Positions 38,201-50,639 of a stretch of 64,000 bases of DNA are shown here, piece after piece. The position numbers were made by a program, and so were the translations under genes. Source of the DNA: Stratiolaelaps scimitus (lineage: Eukaryota > Arthropoda > Arachnida > Mesostigmata > Laelapidae); the NCBI GenBank assembly GCA_019614645.1, contig JABWDB010000008.1, positions 8,742,001-8,806,000 of the forward strand, read 5' to 3'. Position 1 is the first letter of the stretch. Each line of letters begins with the position of its first letter. The notes under the pieces were generated by a model. It had not been told where the DNA came from, ran no database searches, and saw only the letters and a program-made list of their open reading frames with translations.

Positions 38201-40059
38201 ATAGCTCGCGGAAATGGGGACCAATCAAGTGTGGCAACTTGATTACCGTATAGATTCGTTTTGTTTCAAATCGAGTTCATACTAGCAAAGAACAATCCCT
38301 TACGATGACCCCCAGCGATGATGGCGGTCACAGTAGAAGGACAGAGGAAGTTTACTGTAATAATAATAACAATAAAATGGATTGGTAGAATGCTTACCTA
38401 AACAAAGTCATTTAGGGCGAGCATCGCCCACATAATCCTCGGCTCAGCACTAAATAAAGTTTGCGATCGGTAACTGTGAGACATGATCGCACCCATGCCA
38501 ATAGCATCTAACGTTACGTGGAGTATGGTTAAGGACGGTAACTGTTCAACACTACGACAAGCAAACGATTATCTAAGCTCACATGGACAGAGAATACGAT
38601 CGAAATATCTGTAATGCCAAAATGATAAGAATTTAAAAAGGATGTCCCCTTATCTGCACATCCAGGTGTATCCAACTGTATTCACCTTATATGAAAGCGA
38701 ACGGTATCATATCAGTGTTAAATTATGTCGTAAATTACGGCGACCACATCCAAACGAATTATATATATATATATATATATATTGTCCTCGCGTTGGCAGA
38801 TATCGGCCAACAGAAGTTGGACATCAAGAGATGTATTTATAGCTTGAGCCGTGGCCACCACCCACCTTCCAACATCTCTATTCGCCAGGTGTGTAATTAC
38901 ACTTCAAAGAATAATTACCATCCGGCAACAAATGCAAATCCCTTCTGATCATCCCCCTCCTTCAAATGTAACCCCCCCTCCGACCTGTTCCGCCTTCGGC
39001 ACTCGTGTGCCCCAACAAAGAAATCACAATGACGCTATCCAACGCTAGCGAGTGCCGTGCTCTCAAACCGTAACTCTTAACCAGAATCTCGCATTATGGC
39101 TCAAACTTGAACAGATCGACGCTCAGCCCCCGTAAAGACCGTCTACACCGCACACTATGAGCAATTCTCCCTTCACAACACCTAACCCTCGCTGTTTCAC
39201 ATTAAGTTTCATGGCGGCGGCTGCTGCTGCTGCTGGGGCATAGACAACCGCTGAAATTCTGTTCTGCCCGCCGACCCCAGTCAGCGAACGACCGGCGGTT
39301 TAGACGCAGCCGAGAGTAGCCGCAGTAATAGTTGTGATGGGGCATCATCTTCAATGCAATTACCGGGCGGCGGACGTGGTCGACGCATTATATCGAAGCT
39401 TGACCGCTTTCGCCGGCCCGGTCCCATTTCATCCCGTCCGCACAATGTAAATGATCAGAATGTAGGTGGGGCTGGTGGCTGCCGACGCCTCCCCGGGTCA
39501 GATTATGGTAAAGTGATGATGCTCATTGTGTAATCTTACCCCGTTGAGGGTCCCCCCGGGATAGCCACGACAGCGATGACTGAGCCGGGACACTGTGTGG
39601 CGTCGCGTTGGCGTTGTTTGTGCGTTGTGTGGAAGCGCCGCGAAATTCAATAGAGTCCGACGTTCGTTGAGAAAGGCAAATCCCAACCGGCTTCTGAGTC
39701 AGCCATTTCATTGCTGCTGCTGCTGCTGCAGAGCTGCTGCACCGCTACTAATATCACTCACTCCCATCGTATCTATCTAGTTTAACCATCGTGTGATTCT
39801 CTTTGTGTCACGCAGTGAACAACAGCAGTGGAAGCGGCCAGTGACGTTTATCCATCTGCCGGACCGGATGCTAGTCGAGTGAATGATATCCTTAAGGACT
39901 GTTGCAATTATTTTATGTCTTGCTTTCTAGGATTAGTGTGCTAAACATGGACCTTCAATGTGAGAGAGAAAAAGAGCGAGAGAGAGAAACCAAGATAGCG
40001 CAAAGGTGCGAATTATTGAAAGCTTCCATGTTGGGACTCTTTCTGGAAAGGACAATTTA
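35257..40059. other. AT-rich non-coding region with a GC patch
   Basis: No supported gene. A 26-base segment on the minus strand (37375-37350) lies between TATTTACAG and a GTAAGT donor and could be a micro-exon. From 39200 to 39740 the sequence is GC-rich with CTG runs. Elsewhere there are AT arrays and short accidental frames. Confidence 0.4.
38761..38782. repeat. (AT)11 microsatellite
   Basis: Uninterrupted AT dinucleotides. Confidence 0.95.
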
Positions 40060-40125
40060 TGTGGCAGCATTGGGAGAAGCTGAACGATTGTCACGTAGAT
40101 GCAGACACGACTTCGATCCCCACCG
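40060..40125 (+). mobile_element. tRNA-like element (A-box and B-box pair)
   Basis: TGGCAGCATTGGGAGAAGC resembles an A box. GACTTCGATCCCCACC, about 45 bases later, resembles a B box with one change. No cloverleaf can be drawn with confidence. Probably an old SINE head. Confidence 0.35.
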
Positions 40126-40473
40126 TTGCACATTTACATTTTGGGGGCCCGTCGGACGAGGCAATGTAAAACGCAAAACAAACAAACTCGAACAGCTGAT
40201 CTCTTGAACAGCTCATCGAGTAACAGTTAAAGAGAGTGTATAATCAGATCGAAGATGACACACACAGTATGCAGACGCTTCTCGTTCATTTTTTCTCTTC
40301 TTTTTCTCTCTCAGCTCAGCATCAGTTGACTTTCGAATGGCAAGCAGCATTGCTGCTTGGCCATGCAGCATTGCTTCAAGGACATATCATGTCGGTCATA
40401 CTCGGTGTGTAATGCTCCAACAGACCTATTTCGTCTGATGGCAGCGAAATATGAAGCGTATCTTCGCCAGGTG

Positions 40474-40530
40474 GCGACTTCTGGGGGTCGAACCGGCGAT
40501 TACAAATCATGGTGCGGTTGCCTTGGTTTC
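40474..40530 (-). mobile_element. tRNA-like B box with anticodon-arm-like sequence
   Basis: On the minus strand CCATGATTTGTAATC followed by GCCGGTTCGACCCCCAG resembles the anticodon and T arms of a tRNA. The D-arm side is not recognisable. It sits 400 bases from another tRNA-like piece on the opposite strand. Treated as SINE debris. Confidence 0.35.
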
Positions 40531-40621
40531 TATGGCAGCCGTACCCAAGTGGATGCGCGTATCAGCCACCGTGACCACGCCGCCACAGGATCTTCGTTGC
40601 CACCCACTAGAAGCCACTGGG

Positions 40622-40653
40622 GGCCAACTCCCAAATGGTTTTGGGAGTTGGCC
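40622..40653. repeat. Perfect 14-bp inverted repeat, 4-base loop
   Basis: The arm GGCCAACTCCCAAA (40622-40635) is followed by the loop TGGT and its exact reverse complement (40640-40653). It is GC-rich and would make a very stable hairpin in DNA or RNA. It lies about 130 bases from the tRNA-like piece at 40474-40530. No gene or terminator is linked to it. Confidence 0.85.
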
Positions 40654-42930
40654 TCTCTGGCCGACGTCGGAGCAACAATGACACTCGTGCGAACCAACTC
40701 ATTATACACCTTTCAGCATTGTTTGTTGTTGTTAAGATTAATGTGACATTTACACACACAGGGGATGCTTGACAATGCTGACTCTGATATTGTCTTGTAA
40801 TTCTGCCATCATAATTGCAAATGACGTCTGTCCCTCTCGGATCTCTTATGTTTCTCCAAGTTTCGTGAACCTTGCTCCGAACGACCCCACCAACAGTGAC
40901 AGCTACTAAGAATACGATCAGGATTTGCAGGATCAGCGCAACGATAAGATCAACATTGACTCTACTAGCGGGCCCTCAGTAGATTAGCATTTACATCTAA
41001 TGCCGCATTTCTAGCGGAGACGCTTCCACGTAAAATCGTGCCTGCTCATGGAGGCTTCGTAGCACCGTTTCGTATCGCGTATCTGTCTATGACTAATTTT
41101 TGTATTGTCAGCATAGCCTTGGATTCGCATCCCCCTGTGAAGCCACGCCCGAAAGCCACGCGTAGCTTTTAAGTCCCGCATAGTGCTCCTGAAAAGTACA
41201 GATATGTAGTACTAAATAGATAGATTCTGCATTGCGCGTAGCGCATATATCGTAAATATCCATATTAAGCTCAAGCGTATTCCAGCAGTAGCAGTAGAAT
41301 TAGTGGCAAGTCTGCGTGTGTCATATTTTCTGTATTCGCCTATGCCAGCTCTCAGTTAAATTCAAAGTGACGAGCATTGTTCCGATCCCACATCATCGTT
41401 ATTCGTCAATTCGCCAGCTTAGCGAAGTATTTCGCTTATAGTCGACCATTTGGGTCCTAAGCTGGCTGCTGGCGGATGGTCGATTGGGCGATCTCCTTAA
41501 CGATTCCTCCTTCTTAGCTGCTACGGGCAGCACAAACAAAGGCTTTCAGTGCAGTGTGCATTTACTACGGAAGTCCCAGAAGCTCTCGCTGAAGAGATCG
41601 AACACGCAGACTCTCACTATCGAACTTTCGAACGCGGTAACATCCAGTGTCAAAGTGCTATGTCCGTATCCTATGTTGGGGTAGAAAGAGCACAAAGCGT
41701 ATTCGATTCGACAAGTCGCTCGAAGCAAATCAAAATCATTGTTTATGGTCAAAGTGGGAGGGCATTTGGATTTACTAGCGGCGAGGGATTGCGGTTTCTT
41801 CAACTGAAATAGTTTCTATCGATGTGACTGCGACCCGTAGTTAATTTCACTGCATGCTCTTTTCAAATGTTCTATTGAGACGAATTGCATTGAGTGCCAA
41901 GGGCGCCCACGTTGAACTGGAAAATTACTGCACATGATATCCGGTGTGGCATGGTATCTACTTCGATATTGGTATTGTATACATCAGTATCCGTCGTATC
42001 ATGTAGCTGACACCAGATAGCTCATTGATTTATCGTAACTTCGATACTGATATCGAACATCGTTGACTAATAATCGCATGGCTGTCAGCGTATGGACTCG
42101 GCTTGACGCCTTGCATTGACGAATGACTGCGTTACCTACATATGCCAACGGAACAATGCGACAGTCCCGCCGCAACGTGCTCATATTTGCTGCTTGTGTC
42201 TCCGTTTTCCAGAATTTCTACCAGTCATTCGGCCCCTTCGGTGCGAATTTCCGATTTACGGCCACCCACACTCACCATTCACTAGATCGGATCGAACAAC
42301 AAACATATATAGCACGTCGACTATACGATTCATCTACGATAGTGAACACACACGTGAAGTTCTTATTCGTTTATTGGACAAGATGTCCACAGATTCGTGT
42401 ATATGGGTATACATTGTGCATATGTCCCTACTCAACAACTCGACTAGCTCACCCCGGACAACCGATGATTGATCACTACTACCACGTCAAAGACCTTGCG
42501 TCGATGCCAGTCAGACGCGTTCTAGCCAATCGCACTCGAGCTCAAATTAGTAAACAAGCATTTAACTATCCTAGTAATGAAAATGTTGTTGCTGAGTTGC
42601 ATAGGGAATTGCCGCTAAACGCAGCTCACGAACGGCAATTTCTCTCTATTCGCTGCTGATCTGCTGGACAAATGACATGTTGAGACCTCGACTTTCGCTC
42701 GATGTTATAATAGCTTACATTGGAGTGCTCGAAAGTGCGGTGAAAACGAAATGCGCTTCAGTGTCGCTAAATGGCAGCGACAGTGGCCTGGCGAAGGCAG
42801 ATAATCCTCATCCTCGTCATTTCGCTGCGCCCCACCCAAAGCAGAGACTTTCGGTGCCGATTCGGTTGCCTGTCTGACCCTGAATGCTGATGGCTCTGAT
42901 GCTGGCTAGTTCAGCCGGGTGGCTCGTCGT

Positions 42931-43035
42931 CAACAACAACAACCGCAACAAGCCGTAGCAATAACAACAACAACCGCAACAAGCCGTAGCAATAACAGCA
43001 ACAGCCGCAACAAGCCGTAGCAACAATAATAACAG
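42931..43035. repeat. 31-bp minisatellite, three units
   Basis: CCGCAACAAGCCGTAGCA recurs at 42943, 42974 and 43005, an exact 31-base spacing. The copies are separated by CAA/AAT-rich spacer that varies slightly. The array is flanked by further (CAA)n and AAC-rich sequence, so it probably grew from a CAA microsatellite. Confidence 0.85.
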
Positions 43036-43626
43036 CAATAACAACCACCGGGCGCTCACAACAATCACATCGTTGTTTGCGCTTGCGGCCGCTGCTGCAT
43101 ATTGACGAGCAGAAAAATCCTTGACACTTCTTCTTTACTAACTAATACAATAATACATCATCAGAATCAACAGCGGCAGCTGTAACCCGTCGACTAGATG
43201 ACCCAGCGACTACGAACCCCAGCCAACGATTTGCCTCACTCCGATGCGATGGCCGGGCGCCAACAGCTAGTCGACTCTTCAGCGATGGTGGTAGTGGCGG
43301 TGGCGGCAATAGTGGCTGCTGTATCGTTGTACGTTACTGCGTTGGTACTGTTGTAGTCGCTGCTGTCTTCCAACATTGGAAAATGAGAAGTGTTGCGAGT
43401 CACAATGGGAAGGCGCAGGGTTGCCATAGCGGTCTATACGAACGCTCGTAGCCGCTGCTGCAATAGGCGTAGATGATGACCGTGATGATGATCGCAAAGT
43501 GCATAGATCACCACGATCATCAGTTAACGGTCCGCTTGCTGCCAGATGGGTGCTGCCGTCTGTGCAGGAGCACACAGCACGCATCGGCACCACGATACCG
43601 CGTGTCAGCGTACATGAGTATGTGTA

Positions 43627-43668
43627 TGTATATATATATATATAAAATATATATATATATATATATAT
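43627..43668. repeat. (AT)n microsatellite with AAA interruption
   Basis: Two AT arrays joined by an AAA step. Confidence 0.95.
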
Positions 43669-44280
43669 CCGTGCTGACTGTGTTGCTGACTGACCAAAGT
43701 GGAGTATTCATACTGTTGGCGCTTTTTCGGGTCCTCGTTTTTAGCGCCGGTCCAGAGCACTGAAAGTTGCTTTCAGCACAGGTTTCAGATTGTCCCCGCA
43801 ACCGCAATATCACCTGGCTAAAACCGCTATTTACTCAGTGAGTGAATGAATAAACGCCGTCTGCTTGGTTGCTGCATTAGCCAGACGATGTCCATAGCTT
43901 GTCCAGCACGCTACGTACCAAGTGGCTATATGTAGCAAGTGGCCGAACGACGGCACAATAACGCTATATGTTGTAAGACACAGCATAGGCTAGGGCATAG
44001 TTCGGTTGGTCACCTGCGGCGCTATCTGTTCACGTCACTGTCAGCAGCGTAAACTGTGATGGTTCTTCTATTCTTTGTCTACGGTGAGACGGTAACAGTC
44101 GTCAGTGGTCGTCAATCTGAGGACTGCTCGCAGCTTCCAATGAGATGTGTGGTCCATGAGTTGAATCTCTCGGTGGAGATACGTTCTAGGCGTTGTATTC
44201 GGGTTATGTAGGTTACAAGCCACATGGACGAGTCATGTTAAAGGGATACAAGCATATTATATATTGTCTATTCTCGAGAT

Positions 44281-44559
44281 ACAGCCCGAGTGATCGATAG
44301 AGGGACACAATCTTCGGTCAATGTGCGCGAGACACCCACTGACGCTGATCAGCAGCCACAGTGGTACCGCGGTCATAATGACAGACATAATAGTCGTTGT
44401 AGTTCTAGTAGTTGTGGCAGTTATTTGAAAGGTGATGGGATCGTTGACAAAACTCGAATATCTCGAGTTTCGCCGTCGAATGCGGCGAGAACGCCGTCGA
44501 CAGCTTCAACGGCAGCAGTAGCAGCAACCCTTTGCAATAACAGCAACAAGACCGAATGA
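44281..44559 (+). CDS. Candidate terminal exon or UTR frame, unknown protein
   Basis: After an acceptor-like ATTCTCGAGATACAG (ending 44280) the frame is open for 92 codons to TGA 44557. It is rich in Ser, Thr, Asn and Arg, with WYRGHNDRHNSRC near the middle and an Ala/Thr-rich end. A strong donor GTAAGT follows at 44581, 21 bases after the stop, which would suit a 5' UTR exon better than a terminal coding exon. No domain was recognised. Confidence 0.2.
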   Translation, partial: TARVIDRGTQSSVNVRETPTDADQQPQWYRGHNDRHNSRCSSSSCGSYLKGDGIVDKTRISRVSPSNAARTPSTASTAAVAATLCNNSNKTE

Positions 44560-45894
44560 ACGTCACAGCACGAACCAGCTGTAAGTGAAAGACCAACAGT
44601 TATCTGATATTTTTGCTTTGAATTCGCCGTTTGCTGGCTGGGTGGGTGGTCGCAGGACTAGCTGTCTGGCTGCTCTGATCTGATTTGATCTGAACTGATC
44701 TTCTCACCTCCAGTTCCAGCGGTTACCAGGGTCCCTCTTCTCTTACCATGTTATGGGCCCTGTTTAGTCTATGGAGGCACATCGACTATATATATATATA
44801 TATATAGCTATTTTTTTTCGGTCTACATGCGAAATCGTTGTGGTGGCCCGTTCAGCCGCTAGAATTCATCATCATTCAACCATTTTCGTCGTCATCATCG
44901 ACAACAACAACAGACGTTCATCGTTCGTTGTGACAGGCGACCTATGTCGCTGGCGGTGGCACCATACGCGGTGAAACTAGCCAGCAAGCCAGCCAGCCTC
45001 GTTCAGGACAAAAGACCGGATGCCCTTTGATATGGTGCTGGCCGAGCGACATACGAGCAGCAGCAGCACCACCATCAAGTGCGCGTAACACATTGCTCCC
45101 GCAGCAGCGCGGGTCGGCGCGGCGACACATAGCATCACTGGTAGGCAGTCACCATGACAGACGACGAGAGGCCGATGGTTGGCGTTTGTTGCGGCAGCAG
45201 GAGCCGCCGGCGCCGCCGAAGCACTTCATGTCGGAGTTGCGGAGTGAACCAGCGCGCGGCGGTGGCCACAACAATTGCCACGCCAACAGCAACAACAACA
45301 ACAGCAACTACGGCGGCGGTGACGGCGGCGGCGGTGGCCGCGACTTCGTCGGGGGCGGACGAGTCGAATAGGGGGAGGTGCACTCTCCTCTGATATGCCG
45401 CTGCCGTTGCAGCCAGGGGCCAACAGGGACATCCGAAAACGATGCTGCGGGGTGGTGCTGGTGCTGGTGGTGGCTGTGGCGCGGGTCGTTGAGCGGCAGA
45501 GTAGCTAGCGCCAGTACGGTGGCAGTACCGCCATCGGCGTCCGATGGCTGTTCAGAAGAAGAGTGGTGCAGAAAGTGTTACTACAACTGTCACTGCTACA
45601 GGTGGAAAAGGCTGTTTAATTCGCGCGGCTGATGTGGCTGTTACAGCTGCTACAGCTTATTGCATTTGTCAGGTAGACATCATCGAAGAGGTTACGATCG
45701 ACTGACATCTTCACTTGGCAGCTGTGTCCTGCCCATTGGTGGTGGCCTATCTGTCTGCCCGTCCCTCTGCGGCTATTCGTGTGCGTGCATTATGTGTAGT
45801 ATTATGGAGTCGAGCACAGGACGACGATCCGTTCGCTAACACCAGCCCTGGTGGACTGCTGCGTGCGATTGATGAAAGTCGGCCCGTGGACAAG

Positions 45895-45948
45895 ATGACT
45901 CCGATGCGGGACCATTGCCTCGGCGTGACGATGAGGAGCGACCTTCAG
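45895..45948 (+). CDS. Possible upstream coding exon of the tetraspanin
   Basis: An open frame covering 45715-45948 ends at CTTCAG|GTATCT, a plausible donor in phase 0. About 305 bases further on, a pyrimidine-rich acceptor ending CACCAG (46253) leads in phase 0 into the open frame that runs on to the tetraspanin ATG at 46317. Joining the two would give an in-frame protein starting at ATG 45895 (A at -3), adding about 39 residues before the start I use. The sequence shows compatible splice sites and frame. That they are used is inference; this may instead be 5' UTR. Confidence 0.3.
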
Positions 45949-46316
45949 GTATCTGATCATCGGATTATCGGATAAATGATCTCTTGAAGAACGTGAGTGT
46001 TTTGATGAGTCGAACGAGTGCGGTAATTAGTGAATCATTGTCGCGTGCAATCACCGGATAACGATGCTGTTGTGACAGTGTAGAAGTGTGTGAAGAACGC
46101 TGGTGTTCGTGAGTCCCGTGAAAATACAACGTATCCAACAGCAGCCAGCTGCCACTACAGATCTATCGAACACTTCGCCATAGTTAATTCATACGAATAG
46201 ACCTGCGAGAGCAGCACGGGCAGCTGTTCCCCTCTGGTTGCCTTCGGCACCAGGGAGTGCACAACCAGCGAGGCAACGGACAGTCCAGAAGACAAGCGAC
46301 AGGAACCTGTGGCAGA

Positions 46317-49300
46317 ATGTACTCAAATCGCTCCTTCGAAATACCCCGCTGTTCTGCGGGTCCTTCCCGGCATCCGGTAGCGACCCCGCGCAGCTCCCGC
46401 AAGTTCTTCGATGCCGCGACGACACCGTTGGACGTCTCGCAGAGTTCGCTGGACATCCACGACATGCATCACGGACTGCATCAGTACCACATCAGCCACG
46501 GAGGCCACTCGACGATGGCGGGCGTTCACCACGGCCTCGCGCCGCCGACGCCCGTGTTCTCCGGCAAGCTCCATGAGGATGGGCGGCATCGACGCCTCGG
46601 AGCGGGCCTAGGTGTCGCGTACCTCCTCGTAGGCGTTGCGCTCGCCTCATGGGCGCTTCATCACTTCGTCATCGAGAGCACCCACACACTCGTGTCACAG
46701 CTGTACCTCGTCGCCAACGCGAATCGGAATCTTCGCGCGATGCCCGCCTGCATACTGCTGCTCGCACTGCTGACAATCGTCAACGGATGTTTGGCATTCT
46801 CCCGAAAGCTGCTGATTCGCTTCGTGCACTTCGTGCTCTCGCTGGGACTAATTGGCGCGCTGATATTTGTTGCGGTGGCTGCGAAACGAGCAGAGCCACA
46901 GGTCGAGGAGTTCTTCCGAAAGAACGCGATGCGACAGCTGCAAGATGACTACGGAATTGTCCCTGAAGTCACACACAGCACGGACTACATACAGGTGCGT
47001 GAGCTGGCAGCAGCAGAATCTGTATAGTGCGTAGTTGTATAGTGGTAGATGTTGGAACAGTATCATATGGGGACTTGCAGGACAACTAGTTGAGCAGTTA
47101 TGAGAATCCGACAGAAAAACACACCTTGCGTTTTCGCTTGGCTTGATTAATTAATTTTCGAATTACATGCCACTGAGTATATGTCGAACTGATTACCTCG
47201 GATAATTGGCCGGGCTCGATACAGCCGCACTGTACGACACGCACACACGCACGTATCCTCCGTTAGTATTTACCGAATTTCTGCTCTAAACTTCACGTCA
47301 AGCTACCGCTTAGGTTATTATTGATAAATAGTAAAAACGCATTGCGGAGTTTCAAAACATCGATCTGATCAGTATTGCTCGACTCGATAAGAAACCCCTC
47401 TTGTGTTTGAGCAACATACAGAAATGGCCCACAAACGGATCCTGTCTATATACAAATGATCGAACTGGAGACTACAGAGCACACGGTATCTGAGGTAATT
47501 GTGGTTTCACACCCAATTATGGATAGCTAAACATAGTAAACCCCAGGTGTATGTTATCGCTCCTCAAATACAGTGACGAAATTCAGGCAGAAATTGCTCG
47601 TCCACATGAATACATTCTGAATCCAATGCATGGGCAAAATAGCAGCCACTAAACGAGAGATAAATTTCTCGTAAATAAAAATTAAAATCCCGTAAATAAA
47701 ATCATGCATTGCTCGTGCACTAGCTGACATCCATAGCTAGCCACGTGCCTGTGGACCTAGTCCATATAGCACGTTAAACGTGACTACGCGACCAGAGGTC
47801 AGAGCTCGCCTCGCAGGAGATGCTATAGAATTGTTCGAAAATCTTTTCGTAGGCCCGGAGACGTACGGTGGCAGATGCCACTCGTTGACGGGGCCGCTTA
47901 ATATGTCTGGGCTTATGGAATCTTATGGCAGTAAGAAACATCTCTATGCACTGCTTATTTACTTAATTAGGTCTCCGGAGCGGATACTACTTGGAAGTTG
48001 AGATCCCCGACCTCGATTTGTCATTATGTCCACTTCGACCAGTTCGTTGTTTTCGACTTTTTTGTCCGATGAAAGTTAGTCAATACGCATCTTCGTCCCG
48101 TTGCGCCGGATAGTCTGCCGACGTATCCGTGCGTCGGTGCTCACTTCCATGAATCGCTTCGTGAGCTATGTCCCTCTGTGGACAATTGCTGTTGGCAACT
48201 TCAGTCGACACCTAGCGCACTCAAGCGGAACCGTGTCCAAGTCGCTGCATTCATCTAATATTATGATTGTATAGATATTTATAATAATAATAACGACAAC
48301 ACGGCACACAGCTAAGCGCCACCGGAAGTCAGCCCATGCACGGCCACATTACTACTATAGCCTTGCTGCTGCTGCTGCTGAAGTCATGATATTTCATTAA
48401 ATTCTCATTTCATCTCCACTTTTCAAACATGTCCCTACCTGTCGCGTATGTCGAAAACGCCCAAAATGGTGTCCTTCGACAAATACATGTACGTTTGGGT
48501 ACTTGAACGTTAACAGACGGGCAACACCTCATACCAGCGCGATATAATAAATAACGTGGACACAAACGATGGCTTATTTTAAAAGCGGACAGCTATAAGG
48601 GGCACAATATGTTGGTGGCATTCAGGCGTAGACCGCGTCAGTGGTTATGAAATCTCAGTCACTCATACAAAGGAGCGATATTCCCTGGAACGTTTCTACC
48701 AATGCTGTGTGGTACACTGTTATATGATTGAGTGCGACAGGTCGCTATTATTGATGTGAAAAATTAATTCCTTATGGTACACATACCCTATGAAGCTAGA
48801 GAGGAATCGAGCTCAGCTCCATAGCGGGACCGATGTAGTGCTTAACAATAGGTATCCTGTAATTAATAGCAATGCAATGCAGCGACCTGTATAGGTCACA
48901 GATCGATAATAGATTATAGGCTGCCCATCTGCGCACACACATATAAATTTTGTTGAAAATCTAGCTCTATTATTGCTCGCATGGACACAGCGGAATATCC
49001 AGGAAATTTTAGGCGCCAAATCAAATCAGACTTAAAGAAAGTGAGAATCACAAAGTTTCGCAAGCTTTATCGACACTGATTTACTTTCACGTCTAAAATT
49101 CTCTCTAAAAGGGTCCGCCATCCCAGTAGTTCGCGTAGTTCCGCTATCGAGCGTCGCAGCATCAGTAGTCGATGAGAATGGTTTCTAAGTGATTAACTCG
49201 TGCACACAACATTGCTAGGCTCTGATTTCTTGATTTCATATAATTTTTTGTTCTTGCAGGTGCGATTTCGTTGCTGTGGCCTGCATTCGCCACAGGACTT

Positions 49301-50605
49301 CGACCATTCACAGTGGAAACGCCGCGGACTCAATGGACGCAACGACCTACCAAAGACCTGCTATGAGCTCCGAAATCAGGTTGGTCCCCCTCCGTTGAGC
49401 CTCTTGCCTACAAACTCCATAGCTGATCATGTGGTTCAGTTTAACGACGATGTTGAGAATGACGAAGCTCATCATTCATCATAGACCAAGTGTTGCATCG
49501 GCTGATAGACAAATATTATCTCTATAGCAAATATATATCGCGTAACGTACTGGTTGTCTTGGTATCCAGATTGCTCATCGGAAACCACAAAATCCCGACG
49601 CCCACAATGTTATCTACATATGCTATCATAGTAACAATAGCAAGCCAAAAGTATATTCATTGTGTCGCAGTTATTTTCCTATCCGGATCGAAGTTTCCAA
49701 TCGAAGCTGCTTGTCTCAGCTGGTTAGACCCAATCCTTGGTAGGTCCTTCAGTAGGCTGGCACGCCGAATTGCTGCATAGATAAATATATACCATCAGTG
49801 TCAATGACTGTTTCGCAACACTGTTGTACTGCTATTCAACTTGCGAGGTATCAGGTAGACAGCGGTTGTTGTTTAGTCCACAAATCCCATCGGTATCCCG
49901 CGAATCGATCACAATCGCAACGCGGCCGTTGATTCCACTAACAGCCCCCCCCCCCCACGTCGCTGAAGGGTCACACCCCGTTCAGGTATCATCTACGGCG
50001 TTATCGTGATCGAACACAGCATGTATTGCTCATTGACAGAAGCGTACCATGCGCTTACCCTATGATCGCCGTCTCTTCTCTCTAGTTACACTGAATGAAA
50101 ATGACGTATGTACACCATCGATGAATGACTCTATCAGTTCAGTTGTTACCAGCACTTAGTTGCTTGCTGTCCTAGAGAAAACACGTCCACCATATCACGA
50201 CGATGAACGTTGCGAGCGTAGCTGCGGGTGCAAAGTGGCTGAGACCAGCTAGTCCCCAAGGGACGGGCATCGAGTGAGGGACTCATCGATGGTGTCGGAT
50301 ATAGGGGCCGGCTCTGTGTTGAGCATAAAAGAGTTCCGGGAACGAAGCGGTAACAGCTGACCTCGTGAGTAGGTCGTTCATCGAAACTGCAGGGCTGCTA
50401 GTCCCGCATTGCGCTGTGTTCGCCGAGATCAGGTTCGACTCAAGCCACGATGACATTCAGCTGAACGGCATGATTAGGTCTATCGCTAAACAATATAGAA
50501 AACTTGTACTGGGTCGGAATATCCATTTGCGCAGCGCTGATCTACACAGATATAACAATGAAACTTACAATGAAAGTTGAATGGAAAAAAAAACAAAAAA
50601 TTGAA

Positions 50606-50639
<34 letters not shown>

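Larger units (their letters stand above)
40654..46316. other. Region upstream of the tetraspanin
   Basis: 40654-42900 is ordinary sequence with accidental frames, including a 178-codon ATG frame at 42123-42659 without recognisable domain. 42900-43600 is repeat-rich, with the minisatellite and CAA runs. 44880-46316 is GC-rich with GCC/CAG/AAC triplets and probably holds the promoter and 5' UTR of the tetraspanin. Confidence 0.4.

Noticed and set aside
42123..42659. 178-codon ATG frame
   Set aside because: Length is near what chance gives in 64 kb, a second frame overlaps it for over 100 codons, and no motif or signal is present.
45027..45393. Asn/Gly-rich and Thr/Ala-rich overlapping frames before the tetraspanin
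   Set aside because: Two frames are open over the same triplet repeats and neither has a domain; probably 5' UTR or promoter.
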